Assembly: GCA_964587165.1 (NCBI GenBank)
Contig: CAZPKH010000050.1
Location: 1-11,732 of the forward strand
Direction of reading: 5' to 3'
From: CAZPKH01 sp964587165
GTDB lineage: Bacteria; Bacteroidota; Bacteroidia; Bacteroidales; Muribaculaceae
Length of the DNA stretch: 11,732 bases
A program made the position numbers and the translations under genes. Positions 1 to 7,314 of the stretch are shown one piece after another; position 1 is the first letter of the stretch; each line of letters starts with the position of its first letter. The notes under the pieces were generated by a model. That model ran no database searches, was not told where the DNA came from, and saw only the letters and a program-made list of their open reading frames with translations.

Positions 1-98
1 TTAAAACATGATTTTTGAGAGGAAAATTTGATAAAGAGCTGATTTTGAGGAGAAAAATGGAATTTAGTTTAACCTTCTTTAACAGAGGGTAGATATAA

Positions 99-143
99 GG
101 ACTTTCAGGACTTTAAGGACTTTAAGGGCTCTAAGGACCTTAG
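99..143. repeat. 9-bp tandem repeat, five units of GGACTTTAA
   Basis: Five consecutive 9-bp units are readable: GGACTTTCA, GGACTTTAA, GGACTTTAA, GGGCTCTAA and GGACCTTAG. The middle two are identical and the outer ones differ by one to three bases, as expected of a decaying minisatellite. A multiple-of-three unit keeps a frame open across it, but no credible gene contains it. It lies in the gene-free flank beyond the last gene of the operon. Confidence 0.8.
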
Positions 144-282
144 GGCTAATTAAAAGCGGAGGAGGGGGGTATAAAGTGGGAACTTTAGGAGTCCGAGCGC
201 TGAGCGCCCGACATAAATAAACAAATATGGGAACGGTGTGAGGGAACAGCTGAAGAATATCGAGCGCTGGCACCGGTACTTA

Positions 283-313
283 CTACGCCTCCGAGCTCGG
301 CTCGGAGGCGTAG
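283..313 (-). terminator. Strong hairpin, probable 3' end of the minus-strand block
   Basis: A perfect 14-bp inverted repeat (CTACGCCTCCGAGC with its complement) encloses a 3-base loop and is very GC-rich. It lies 17 bp past the stop codon of the last minus-strand gene, where a terminator would be expected. Read on the minus strand it is followed by TAAGTACC and not by a U-tract, so it is not a textbook intrinsic terminator. It could instead protect the 3' end or act with Rho. Being symmetric, it could also act on plus-strand transcripts. Confidence 0.55.
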
Positions 314-330
314 GGAATTTGTTTGGGGGA

Positions 331-1083
331 TTATTTGCCTGCGACTGTAAGGGGTGAGATGCAGAAGTAGGCGGGGTTGTTCATGCCCCACTGGCTATTG
401 TCGGAGGAGGATACGGAGAAGATAAGCGCCTCAACCTGGCCGAGGCCGGAGAGATCGACTGTCTTCCATGTATTGAGGATGTCTTTACCGTCGGCGAGCT
501 TTACTTCGACTTGCCCCGAAATGCCCTCGGGGGTGACACCCTGGATGGTCAGAAGATACCAGTCGCTGTCGTCGAATGCTTTATTGAAGGCTGAGCCGTT
601 GAGCATATTATAATATGCGTAGGTGGAATTTGTGACATCTATCGACCGGGGGTCGAAGAAAGAACCGTCGGCGGCAGTGATGGTGCATGATGTGAGGGGG
701 TTGGCGCTATTCCAGAAGCCTATGATATACTGCGAGCCGCGACCCTGACGTCCGCCACCGGTGATGGATGCCCACTGATGGTCGACCCAGGTATTGTCGT
801 CGGAGTAATCTTTGGTATCGGAGACTTTGGAGGGGCAGAAGCCGTACCATGAGGAGTAATCCCACTGTGCGTCGTAGGATGCGACATGCGAGTATACGAG
901 GCCGTCGATTTCAAAACCGCCCACGTTTGAGCTGTAGCAGTCGTCCCAGTATCCGTCGGAGTTGTACTCCACATTGATGACATCGGGAGTCGGGGTGGGA
1001 ATGTTGGTCATCAGGGTGTCGTCTTCGTCGCTGCAAGCGGTCAAGGCGATGGTGGCGAGGGCCACATAAAGAAATTTTTTCAT
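331..1083 (-). CDS. DUF4465-type surface lipoprotein
   Basis: A 250-residue secreted lipoprotein of unknown function. Residues 1-16 form a short lipoprotein signal peptide with lipobox L-T-A and cysteine 17. The next residues, SDEDD (18-22), match the acidic export signal that sends Bacteroidetes lipoproteins to the cell surface. The mature part is rich in Trp, Tyr, Gly and Ser and resembles the DUF4465 family: a WYGF block near 79-82, STYAYYNM near 153-160, a D-W-Y-L-L-T-I strand near 174-180 and a closing SSSD...MNNPAYF segment near 226-240. Such proteins are predicted beta-sandwich, ligand-binding-like folds; the ligand is unknown. It starts 37 bp after obg with no promoter visible in the gap, so it may be co-transcribed. 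The family call rests on remembered motifs and is moderately sure; the surface location is better supported. Confidence 0.72.
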   Translation of the reverse strand: MKKFLYVALATIALTACSDEDDTLMTNIPTPTPDVINVEYNSDGYWDDCYSSNVGGFEIDGLVYSHVASYDAQWDYSSWYGFCPSKVSDTKDYSDDNTWVDHQWASITGGGRQGRGSQYIIGFWNSANPLTSCTITAADGSFFDPRSIDVTNSTYAYYNMLNGSAFNKAFDDSDWYLLTIQGVTPEGISGQVEVKLADGKDILNTWKTVDLSGLGQVEALIFSVSSSDNSQWGMNNPAYFCISPLTVAGK

Positions 1084-1120
1084 CTTAAATAAGGTGTTTG
1101 ATTATTGGTTATGGGTCTTG

Positions 1121-2332
1121 TCATTTAGAGTCAGGATCGGGGTCGTAATAGAATGCTGCGTCGTCCCAGTCGAAGTCGGGGTCGTCGAGATCTGAATCGT
1201 CGAGATCGGCGTCGGTTATACCGTCGGTGGGAGCAGGGAGTGGTTCGTTCTCGAATATAAACTCATCTTCCTCGCGTACTCTGTGGGCACGGTCGAGGGG
1301 ACGATGGGTAATGGTCGAGGCGGGAGCGATACGGTTTCGGTCGTCGGTAATGGCTCGCCACAGTGCGTCTTTGAGTGCTGTGATGCCTTGACCTGTGACA
1401 GCGGAGATAAACACGTGCGGGATGTCGGAGGGGAGTGTAGCCGAGATTTCATCCATCAGCTCCTGATCGAGCATATCGGATTTTGAGATGGCAAGTACAC
1501 GCTCCTTGTCGACAAGATCGGGGTTGAATTTCTGCAGCTCTCCGAGAAGTATTTCGTACTGGGCGAGAATATCGTCGGCATCGGCGGGCACCATAAAAAG
1601 AAGGACGGCGTTGCGCTCGATGTGGCGCAGGAAACGTAATCCGAGACCTTTGCCATCGCTGGCACCTTCGATGATACCGGGGATGTCGGCCATGACGAAC
1701 GAGCGGCCACCGCGATAGTCGACGATGCCGAGCTGCGGCTCCATGGTGGTAAAGGGGTAATCGGCTATCTTGGGCTTAGCGGCAGAGATAGCGGACAGCA
1801 GGGTCGACTTTCCGGCATTGGGGAAGCCGACGAGGCCGACGTCGGCCAGCAGTTTCAGCTCAAGAATCACGCTTCGCTCTATCGCCGGCTCGCCGGGCTG
1901 TGCATATCGTGGCGTACGGTTTGTGGAGCTTTTGAAATTCCAGTTGCCTAGGCCGCCGCGGCCACCGCGGAGCAGCTTGACATCCTGCCCGTGTTCTGTC
2001 ACCTCGGCAAGGTATTCACCCGACTCGGCGTCGAACACCACAGTGCCGACAGGCACCTCGACCACCACATCGGCGCCATCCTTGCCGTGCGAGCGGTCGG
2101 CACCGCCGCTCTGACCGTTCTCGGCGAAAATATGCCGGCGGTATTTCAGCGGGAGGAGGGTCCACATGTGGTCGTTGCCGCGGAGTATTATATGGCCTCC
2201 CCGGCCGCCGTCGCCGCCGTCGGGGCCGCCTTTAGGCACATATTTTGCTCGGTGAAAATGGCGCGAACCGGCACCTCCTTTGCCTGATCGGCAGAGAATT
2301 TTTACGTAGTCTATAAAATTTGAGTCGGGCAT
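1121..2332 (-). CDS. obg: GTPase Obg/CgtA
   Basis: Conserved ribosome-associated GTPase involved in late 50S subunit assembly and stress control, acting in the cytoplasm. The 403 residues show the glycine-rich Obg fold at about 1-160 (GKGGAGS near 18-23, PKGGPDGGDGGRGG at 33-46). The G domain has G1 GFPNAGKST (169-177), G2 YPFTT (192-196), G3 DIPG (216-219), G4 SKSD (283-286, in place of canonical NKxD) and G5 ISA (309-311). The C-terminus lacks the OCT domain of the Bacillus protein and ends in a very acidic, repetitive tail (about 367-403) with DLDD and DPDPD runs. The ATG at 2332 gives the family N-terminus. It follows the sugar cassette after 65 AT-rich bp in which I see no consensus promoter, so it may be read from upstream. 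The assignment is very safe. Confidence 0.97.
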   Translation of the reverse strand: MPDSNFIDYVKILCRSGKGGAGSRHFHRAKYVPKGGPDGGDGGRGGHIILRGNDHMWTLLPLKYRRHIFAENGQSGGADRSHGKDGADVVVEVPVGTVVFDAESGEYLAEVTEHGQDVKLLRGGRGGLGNWNFKSSTNRTPRYAQPGEPAIERSVILELKLLADVGLVGFPNAGKSTLLSAISAAKPKIADYPFTTMEPQLGIVDYRGGRSFVMADIPGIIEGASDGKGLGLRFLRHIERNAVLLFMVPADADDILAQYEILLGELQKFNPDLVDKERVLAISKSDMLDQELMDEISATLPSDIPHVFISAVTGQGITALKDALWRAITDDRNRIAPASTITHRPLDRAHRVREEDEFIFENEPLPAPTDGITDADLDDSDLDDPDFDWDDAAFYYDPDPDSK

Positions 2333-2397
2333 GTCGAAGTTTACTTAACTTATTACAGTGTATTCACTATATAATAATGTATTAGGAGCAGAATGGT

Positions 2398-3441
2398 TCA
2401 CCGGCTGTTTCGCATCGACATCAGCTCGCAGGCGTGAGCATAGTCAGCATGTGAGCCTATATCGATCCAGGTGCCGGTGATCGGATAATATGCCACACGC
2501 AGGCCGGCTGCCAGAGCCTGCTCGATGAGGTCGGTGGCATCGGTGCGCCCTTCGGAGGGGATATCGGCGAGCAGACGGTTGGAGATGATGTAGATGCCGG
2601 CGTTGGCATGATAGGTAAATGTTGGCTTCTCGGAAAGAGACTTGACAGCACGCCCGTCGGTCTGCAAGATAGCGTAGGGCACTGATACCGTATAGGGTAC
2701 GGCCGCGATAGTGATGTCGGCATGCTCTGCAGCGTGAGTGAGATACATCTCCTCGAGATTTATATCTGTGAGCAGGTCGGAATTCATCACCAACGTATTG
2801 CCGTCGGGACGATGGTCAATCAGCGAAGCCGACCCGATGGTTCCCATAAAACGCGGCTCGGCCACTGTGCGCACATCGACTCCGGCCACCGGAGCAGCGA
2901 AATGATCTACGAGCATATCGGCCAGATAGTTCACCGTGACGCAGATATTCCTGATGCCCACGGAGGCCAACAGTTCGATGTTATAATCTATGATAGGCTT
3001 CTCCCCTACTTTCAGAAGCGGCTTCGGACACTCGAGGGTGAGCGGGCGCAACCGCTCACCGCGACCCCCGGCCATGATTATCGCATCGAGCGGAAGGACG
3101 GTGCGTGTGACGCGCGTGTCGATAATATCAACGAGAGTGCCGTCTGCCGAAAGCACCGGTATCAGGCGTATACCTCCGCTTCGAAAGCGACGCAACGCCT
3201 CGACATCAATGGAGTCGGCTTTCATCGACTTGAACGAGGTGTGCATCGCCACGCTTACCGGCGAAGAGGTGTCCACCCCGCGGAGCAGCGCGCGGCGGAT
3301 ATCGCCGTCGGTGAGCGTGCCTACAACTTTACCGGCAGCATCGACAGCCACGAGTGTAAGCTCGTCGCCCGACAGATTGTTGAGCCGCTCGAGAGCATCT
3401 ATCAGAGTGGCTTCTGAGCTTATTATGTGAGCATTAACCAT
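2398..3441 (-). CDS. ptmE: PtmE-like sugar-1-phosphate nucleotidyltransferase with CBS pair
   Basis: Predicted to join a hexose (probably glucosamine)-1-phosphate to a nucleotide, making the activated precursor for the nonulosonic acid route. In Campylobacter jejuni legionaminic acid synthesis PtmE makes the GDP-linked form. Two CBS domains fill about residues 1-112 (GTLTDGDIRRALL near 41-53). The nucleotidyltransferase domain follows, with AGGRGERLRPLT (124-135), PKP (139-141), the metal-binding MNSD (219-222), EKP (271-273), NAGIY (280-284) and WIDIGS (325-330). This CBS-first order is the PtmE type and differs from RmlA or GlmU. The ATG at 3441 overlaps the 3' end of the neuA-like gene by 8 bp, implying translational coupling. 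The CBS pair suggests control by an adenine nucleotide. The domain call is sure; the exact sugar and nucleotide are inferred. Confidence 0.85.
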   Translation of the reverse strand: MVNAHIISSEATLIDALERLNNLSGDELTLVAVDAAGKVVGTLTDGDIRRALLRGVDTSSPVSVAMHTSFKSMKADSIDVEALRRFRSGGIRLIPVLSADGTLVDIIDTRVTRTVLPLDAIIMAGGRGERLRPLTLECPKPLLKVGEKPIIDYNIELLASVGIRNICVTVNYLADMLVDHFAAPVAGVDVRTVAEPRFMGTIGSASLIDHRPDGNTLVMNSDLLTDINLEEMYLTHAAEHADITIAAVPYTVSVPYAILQTDGRAVKSLSEKPTFTYHANAGIYIISNRLLADIPSEGRTDATDLIEQALAAGLRVAYYPITGTWIDIGSHADYAHACELMSMRNSR

Positions 3442-4138
3442 TTTGATTTATGCTTTGGATTAAAGATTCAGCCCGCTCCCAGTCGGCAGGAGTGTCAAGA
3501 TCGATGCTCCGTGCGGCAGGCATCTCTACTGGGATACGGCGGGGCATAGCGCCGAGGGGATACCGGCGGATCGATTCGGGGCGGATGGCATAAACAGCCC
3601 CGTTATAGATCCACACCTGAGGTGCATCCTGACGGCGGGTGATCAGACCGGACCCTTTGCTGACGTGCAGCGAGCCGTCGGCCGAGGTCTCGAATATATC
3701 ATAATACGGATTATGCGGCGAACGGCAGACGGTGACAGCCATATCTGCCTGCTTGTCGGCATCGAGAGCCTCCACCGTACGCAGGATGTCGTCGGGAGTG
3801 CGCAGCGGCGATGTGGGTTGCAGAAGCACGACGCAATCGTAGCAGATACCCTGATTGCCGGCCCATTGCATTGCGTCGAGTATCACCTCCCTGCTCCCCG
3901 ACGTGTCGGTAGCGAGTGAGGCCGGGCGGCGATACGGCACATCCAGACCGAGCGAACGGCTCACGGCTGCGATTTCATCGGAGTCGGTCGAGAGTATTAC
4001 GCGGTCGTGCGGCACCCCTATGCTATCGAGCGCATCAATGGTGTAGCCGATGAGCGGACGGCCGGCCAGCCGCTTGATATTCTTGCGCGGTATCCCTTTA
4101 CTGCCGCCGCGAGCGGGGATGACATAGAGACATTTCAT
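3434..4138 (-). CDS. neuA: CMP-nonulosonic acid synthetase (NeuA/LegF type)
   Basis: Acylneuraminate cytidylyltransferase that activates a nine-carbon sialic-acid-like sugar with CTP, giving the CMP donor used by glycosyltransferases. The 234 residues begin with the nucleotide-binding signature IPARGGSKGIPRKNI (7-21), then show LSTDSDEI (49-56), LQPTSPLRTPDDI (106-118) and the C-terminal SIDLDTPADW (211-220), whose aspartates bind metal. The length matches single-domain bacterial enzymes, with no fused esterase. The ATG at 4138 overlaps the stop of the neuC-like gene as ATGA, and the stop overlaps the next start by 8 bp. Next to LegB and PtmE types it is more likely a LegF acting on legionaminic-type sugars than a true N-acetylneuraminate enzyme. 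Specificity cannot be read from sequence alone. Confidence 0.92.
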   Translation of the reverse strand: MKCLYVIPARGGSKGIPRKNIKRLAGRPLIGYTIDALDSIGVPHDRVILSTDSDEIAAVSRSLGLDVPYRRPASLATDTSGSREVILDAMQWAGNQGICYDCVVLLQPTSPLRTPDDILRTVEALDADKQADMAVTVCRSPHNPYYDIFETSADGSLHVSKGSGLITRRQDAPQVWIYNGAVYAIRPESIRRYPLGAMPRRIPVEMPAARSIDLDTPADWERAESLIQSINQNG

Positions 4139-5310
4139 ACGCCTGAAGGTATCTCAATATTATAAAACTTCTTTATATTCAAATCTTTCAGCGGCACCGA
4201 CGCAAGAGCTCCGACTATTGCACCGAGAGTGTCTGTACCCTCGTAGGGGTTGTGGGCTTCAGCTGCTGCGCGGCGTCCCTCAGGCGAGAGAGCCGAAGCG
4301 ATGGCTGCCTCTATCTGATCTGCCGTATCTCCGCAGTGTATCACTGAGCGAGAAGCAAGACGGCCACGCTGGCGCATACCGATGTCGACTGTCGGTATAT
4401 GCATCGAGGGGACTTCGACAATGCCGCTCGACGAATTTCCCACGGCCGCCGCCACATATCGCAGCGCCGAAAGATAGCGCACGCGGCCTAACGACGGGAT
4501 AGCGAGCACCCGCCCGGGGCGAGCGCCGGCATACTCCTCGATCAGCCGAATTATCCCTGCTCCGTGAGCATCGTTGTTCGGATATGTTATAATGACCTTG
4601 TTGCGAGGGAAGCGATCGAGAGCCTCAAGCACCCGGGTGAACCGTTCGGCAGGGTCGGCGTCGGCGTCAAGTGTGGCCGGATGATATGTGACAAGAAGTG
4701 TCGAGCTGTCTATCTCAAAACCGAGCGATCGGCGCAGCTCGTCGATAGAGAGCATAGGCTGATTGAGAGCGTTCCAGACCCCTATCGCGCCGGTGTTGAT
4801 AACCCTGTCGGGGCTTTCACCCATCTGTATGATTCGCTGCCTGTAAGGCTCGGTAGCCGCAAGATGCAGCGATGCCATCTTGGTGATAGCGTGACGGATA
4901 GAGTCGTCGACAGCGCCTTCCGAAATTTCGCCTCCGGCTATGTGGGATATCGGTATCTTCATCAGCAGGGCCGCCGAAGCTGTAGCGAGCATTTCGTATC
5001 GGTCGCCGAGTATTAGCAGCATGTCGGGACGAATTGCGCCGAGTGCCTCAGCCATACCGGCCATGCATGACGCCATTGCACGCACACGTCCGGCATCAGT
5101 ATCGTCGTCGGAATCCATCGGTACCCGTGCGGCCACTTCAAGCCCGTCGGCCTCTATCTCGGCTATCGTATTGCCGTAGCGCTCGATAAGGTGCATGTTG
5201 GTAGCTATCACAGCTACCTCAACATCTTCACGGGCATTAAGGGCACGGGCAATCGGACTGAGCAGCCCCCAGTCGGCACGTGTTCCTGTTGCTATAGCTA
5301 TGCGGCGCAT
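4135..5310 (-). CDS. neuC: Hydrolysing UDP/GDP-sugar 2-epimerase (NeuC/LegG type)
   Basis: Releases the nucleotide from a 2-acetamido sugar nucleotide while inverting C2, giving the free ManNAc-type hexose that NeuB condenses with phosphoenolpyruvate. The 391 residues show GTRADWGLL (9-17), GDRYE (102-106), HIAGGE (123-128), TYHP (208-211), GNSSSGIVEVP (291-301) and NPYEGTD (354-360), all in the NeuC/WecB GT-B fold. I chose the ATG at 5310 because family members begin directly with an MRRIAIATGTRAD-like strand. A TTG at 5337 is in frame, would add nine residues and would overlap the neuB stop as TTGA, so it is a real alternative. With the ATG start, 23 bp separate it from neuB. The stop overlaps the next start by 4 bp. 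The company of LegB suggests LegG-like use of a 6-deoxy diamino sugar nucleotide; that is inference. Confidence 0.9.
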   Translation of the reverse strand: MRRIAIATGTRADWGLLSPIARALNAREDVEVAVIATNMHLIERYGNTIAEIEADGLEVAARVPMDSDDDTDAGRVRAMASCMAGMAEALGAIRPDMLLILGDRYEMLATASAALLMKIPISHIAGGEISEGAVDDSIRHAITKMASLHLAATEPYRQRIIQMGESPDRVINTGAIGVWNALNQPMLSIDELRRSLGFEIDSSTLLVTYHPATLDADADPAERFTRVLEALDRFPRNKVIITYPNNDAHGAGIIRLIEEYAGARPGRVLAIPSLGRVRYLSALRYVAAAVGNSSSGIVEVPSMHIPTVDIGMRQRGRLASRSVIHCGDTADQIEAAIASALSPEGRRAAAEAHNPYEGTDTLGAIVGALASVPLKDLNIKKFYNIEIPSGV

Positions 5311-5333
5311 TGGGTAGATGAATTTACTGCGGA

Positions 5334-6347
5334 TCAAATAGTTATTAAAGAGTCGTAGGCAAAATCGGCCACAGCCGGCGTACCAACCACTTTATCCCAG
5401 AGCATAGGAGAGATGCCGTTGCCGGGACGCTTGACGGTGATATTCTCAGGAGTGAGTATCTCGCCCTTGCGTATGTCGCGGGCAGCCACGATACTTTTGC
5501 GGGCCACCTCGATATTCGGAGCCTCGCTGGGGCTGACCTTCTTGTCGGGAGAGCCGAGAGCAGTCTCCACTTTGCGCACGGCCGCCACCATAGCTTTAAG
5601 TTCGGCAGGATCGAGCGAAGCGCGGTGATCGGGGCCGGGAAGCGATTTGTCGAGAGTGAAATGCTTCTCTATCACGCGGGCACCCATGGCCACAGCGGCC
5701 ACAGGAATCTCGATACCCACGGTGTGATCGCTATAACCCACCGCCGCGCAACCTAACTGCTGCAGGGAGAGCATAGCGCGCAGGTTAACATCCTCAGCAG
5801 GCGTGGGGTATTGAGTGGTGCAGTGCAGGAGAATGGTCCGGTTGCGCGGAGTGCCCGCAGCCTCAAGGACTGCTACCGCGGCCTCTACCTCGTCGAGTGT
5901 CGACATGCCTGTCGACATGATCACCCGGCCGCCGAGCGCGCCTATCTTGCGCAGATACGGCAAGTTGGTGATCTCGCCGGAAGGTATCTTCCAATAATCC
6001 ATATCGAGCAGGCTGAGGCAGTCGATAGAAGTCAGATCAAAGGGTGTACTCATAAACCCTATGCCGCGCTCGCGGCAAGCCCGGGCCAGCGGGGCGTAGT
6101 CGTCGAGCGGCAGATGAATTGCGCGACACATCTCAAGTTGCGACTGCGCTGCGCCGGTTGTCTCTTTCTGATACTCAGCTTTGGGCGCTATCGACGATAT
6201 GACCTGCTCGGGCACAGCCGTCTGAAACTTCACGTAATCTGCGCCGGCCTCGACCGCGGCATCTATCATCTTCAGGGCGCGGGCATAGTCGCCGTTATGG
6301 TTCACTCCCGCCTCGGCTATAATTATTACTTTATCGTTGCTCTCCAT
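5334..6347 (-). CDS. neuB: Nonulosonic acid synthase (NeuB/LegI type)
   Basis: Condenses phosphoenolpyruvate with a six-carbon ManNAc-type sugar to make a nine-carbon 2-keto acid. The 337 residues have a TIM-barrel NeuB domain at about 8-250, with AEAGVNHNGD (11-20), KFQT (40-43), STGMS (145-149), LHCTTQYPTP (174-183), GYSDHT (204-209), EKHFTLD (227-233) and GPDH (238-241). A C-terminal SAF (antifreeze-like) domain covers about 280-335, with KRPGNGISPM at 306-315. That last stretch resembles LegI more than Neu5Ac synthases, so legionaminic-type acid is the best guess. All expected catalytic motifs are present and the length is normal. It overlaps the ATP-grasp gene upstream by 17 bp, a sign of tight coupling. 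The reaction class is sure; the substrate is inferred from neighbours. Confidence 0.94.
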   Translation of the reverse strand: MESNDKVIIIAEAGVNHNGDYARALKMIDAAVEAGADYVKFQTAVPEQVISSIAPKAEYQKETTGAAQSQLEMCRAIHLPLDDYAPLARACRERGIGFMSTPFDLTSIDCLSLLDMDYWKIPSGEITNLPYLRKIGALGGRVIMSTGMSTLDEVEAAVAVLEAAGTPRNRTILLHCTTQYPTPAEDVNLRAMLSLQQLGCAAVGYSDHTVGIEIPVAAVAMGARVIEKHFTLDKSLPGPDHRASLDPAELKAMVAAVRKVETALGSPDKKVSPSEAPNIEVARKSIVAARDIRKGEILTPENITVKRPGNGISPMLWDKVVGTPAVADFAYDSLITI

Positions 6348-7314
6348 TTCGAAACACTACTTCATCAAAATATCGCACAATCTCCACATCCGGCTCGGCG
6401 CGCATCGGCCGGGGCCCGATGCCGAGATATTCGTCTATTATCATCCCCGGAATATCTACGCCGGCATGCACGGAGCACACTGCTCCGCCGCCCAGACGCG
6501 GATTGATCTCCATCAGCAGCAGTCGCCCGGTGCGCGTATCATGAAGGATCTGTACCGTCACTGCCCCGCAGAGGCCTGTGCGCCGCAGAGTCGTGCGGCT
6601 CAGCTCCTCCAGCTCAGGCCATAGCACGGTAGCTGTACGCGAAACCTCGCCACCCACCACCTCGATGCGCACGCGCGGACTCACGGCGCAGATATCGCCG
6701 GCCGCCGACACATAACAGTCGACCGTATACTCGCGGCGCTCGGGTATATACTCCTGAATCAGATATATACCCGCAGGGGTGATGACACTGCGGAAATCTG
6801 CCGTCGAATTGATCACCTTGATACCTTTGGAGGCCGACCCGTTGACCGGTTTGGCAATAAGCGGAAACTCCGGGCGACCTTTGGTATAAGTGGCAGGTAT
6901 GGGCAGATTCAACCGCTCAAACATCTCGGCAGCCAGGCTCTTGTCGAACATCACGTCGCAAAGCGCAGGCGAACTCACCGGCACGAAAATATGCTCAAGC
7001 CCCGACCCTTCTACAAAATAGCGCTCACGCAGACGCGCCGCAATCCCCACGGCAGGATCGACAAACGGCAGCACGATATGTATATCAAGAGATCGGATTG
7101 TATCGACGAGCGACTCGTAAATCTGCGGGTCAGCCCATCGCAACCCCTCCACTACTCCGGCAGCCACAGCCGCCACCGGCACGTGCCGGCTGAGCTCGTA
7201 GCTGTAGATACGCACATCAACTCCGCGAGCCTCGCCGGCGCTTATCAGCATCCGGGCCATCGACACTCGCTTGGCGCCTCCAAGAAAGAGGATATTGACA
7301 GTGCGACGGCTCAT
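6331..7314 (-). CDS. ATP-grasp enzyme of unknown substrate
   Basis: A 327-residue ATP-grasp protein resembling carbamoyl-phosphate synthase-like ligases, which join a carboxylate to an amine or other nucleophile through an acyl-phosphate. An N-terminal Rossmann-like pre-ATP-grasp region (1-120) begins with NILFLGGAKRVSMARML (7-23). The ATP-binding part shows LIAKPVNGSASKGI (152-165), IQEYIPERREYTVD (186-199) and the metal-binding MEINPRLGGG (268-277), so it looks catalytically intact. It has no signal peptide and should be cytoplasmic. Its ATG overlaps the legB stop as ATGA and its 3' end overlaps neuB by 17 bp, so it is made together with the sugar enzymes. It lies between legB and neuB in a cassette where an aminotransferase would be expected. 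It may attach an amino acid or other acyl group to the sugar; the real substrate is unknown. Confidence 0.85.
   Translation of the reverse strand: MSRRTVNILFLGGAKRVSMARMLISAGEARGVDVRIYSYELSRHVPVAAVAAGVVEGLRWADPQIYESLVDTIRSLDIHIVLPFVDPAVGIAARLRERYFVEGSGLEHIFVPVSSPALCDVMFDKSLAAEMFERLNLPIPATYTKGRPEFPLIAKPVNGSASKGIKVINSTADFRSVITPAGIYLIQEYIPERREYTVDCYVSAAGDICAVSPRVRIEVVGGEVSRTATVLWPELEELSRTTLRRTGLCGAVTVQILHDTRTGRLLLMEINPRLGGGAVCSVHAGVDIPGMIIDEYLGIGPRPMRAEPDVEIVRYFDEVVFRNGEQR

Larger units (their letters stand above)
1..330. other. Non-coding region downstream of the minus-strand gene block
   Basis: No convincing gene is seen here. The short open frames across it are low in complexity (one reads out the 9-bp tandem repeat as a KVL repeat) and have no family features. 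The first 60 bases hold two imperfect copies of a purine-rich TGATTTTGAG-like stretch (about 9-30 and 40-60). These are followed by the tandem repeat at 99-143 and the hairpin at 283-313, listed separately. The base composition at the left end is much more AT-rich than in the coding region to the right. Confidence 0.6.

Noticed and set aside
99..143. CRISPR-like array
   Set aside because: Units are 9 bp with no spacers and no cas gene in the window; it is a simple tandem repeat.
79..391. Two small minus-strand frames in the left flank
   Set aside because: They read through the tandem repeat and the hairpin or overlap the lipoprotein gene's end; low complexity and no family signal.
2722..3417. 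231-residue open frame on the plus strand inside the ptmE-like gene
   Set aside because: Fully antisense to a well-supported nucleotidyltransferase; composition is that of a shadow frame.
5811..6506. 231-residue open frame on the plus strand over neuB and the ATP-grasp gene
   Set aside because: It runs antisense across the boundary of two real genes and has no recognisable motif.
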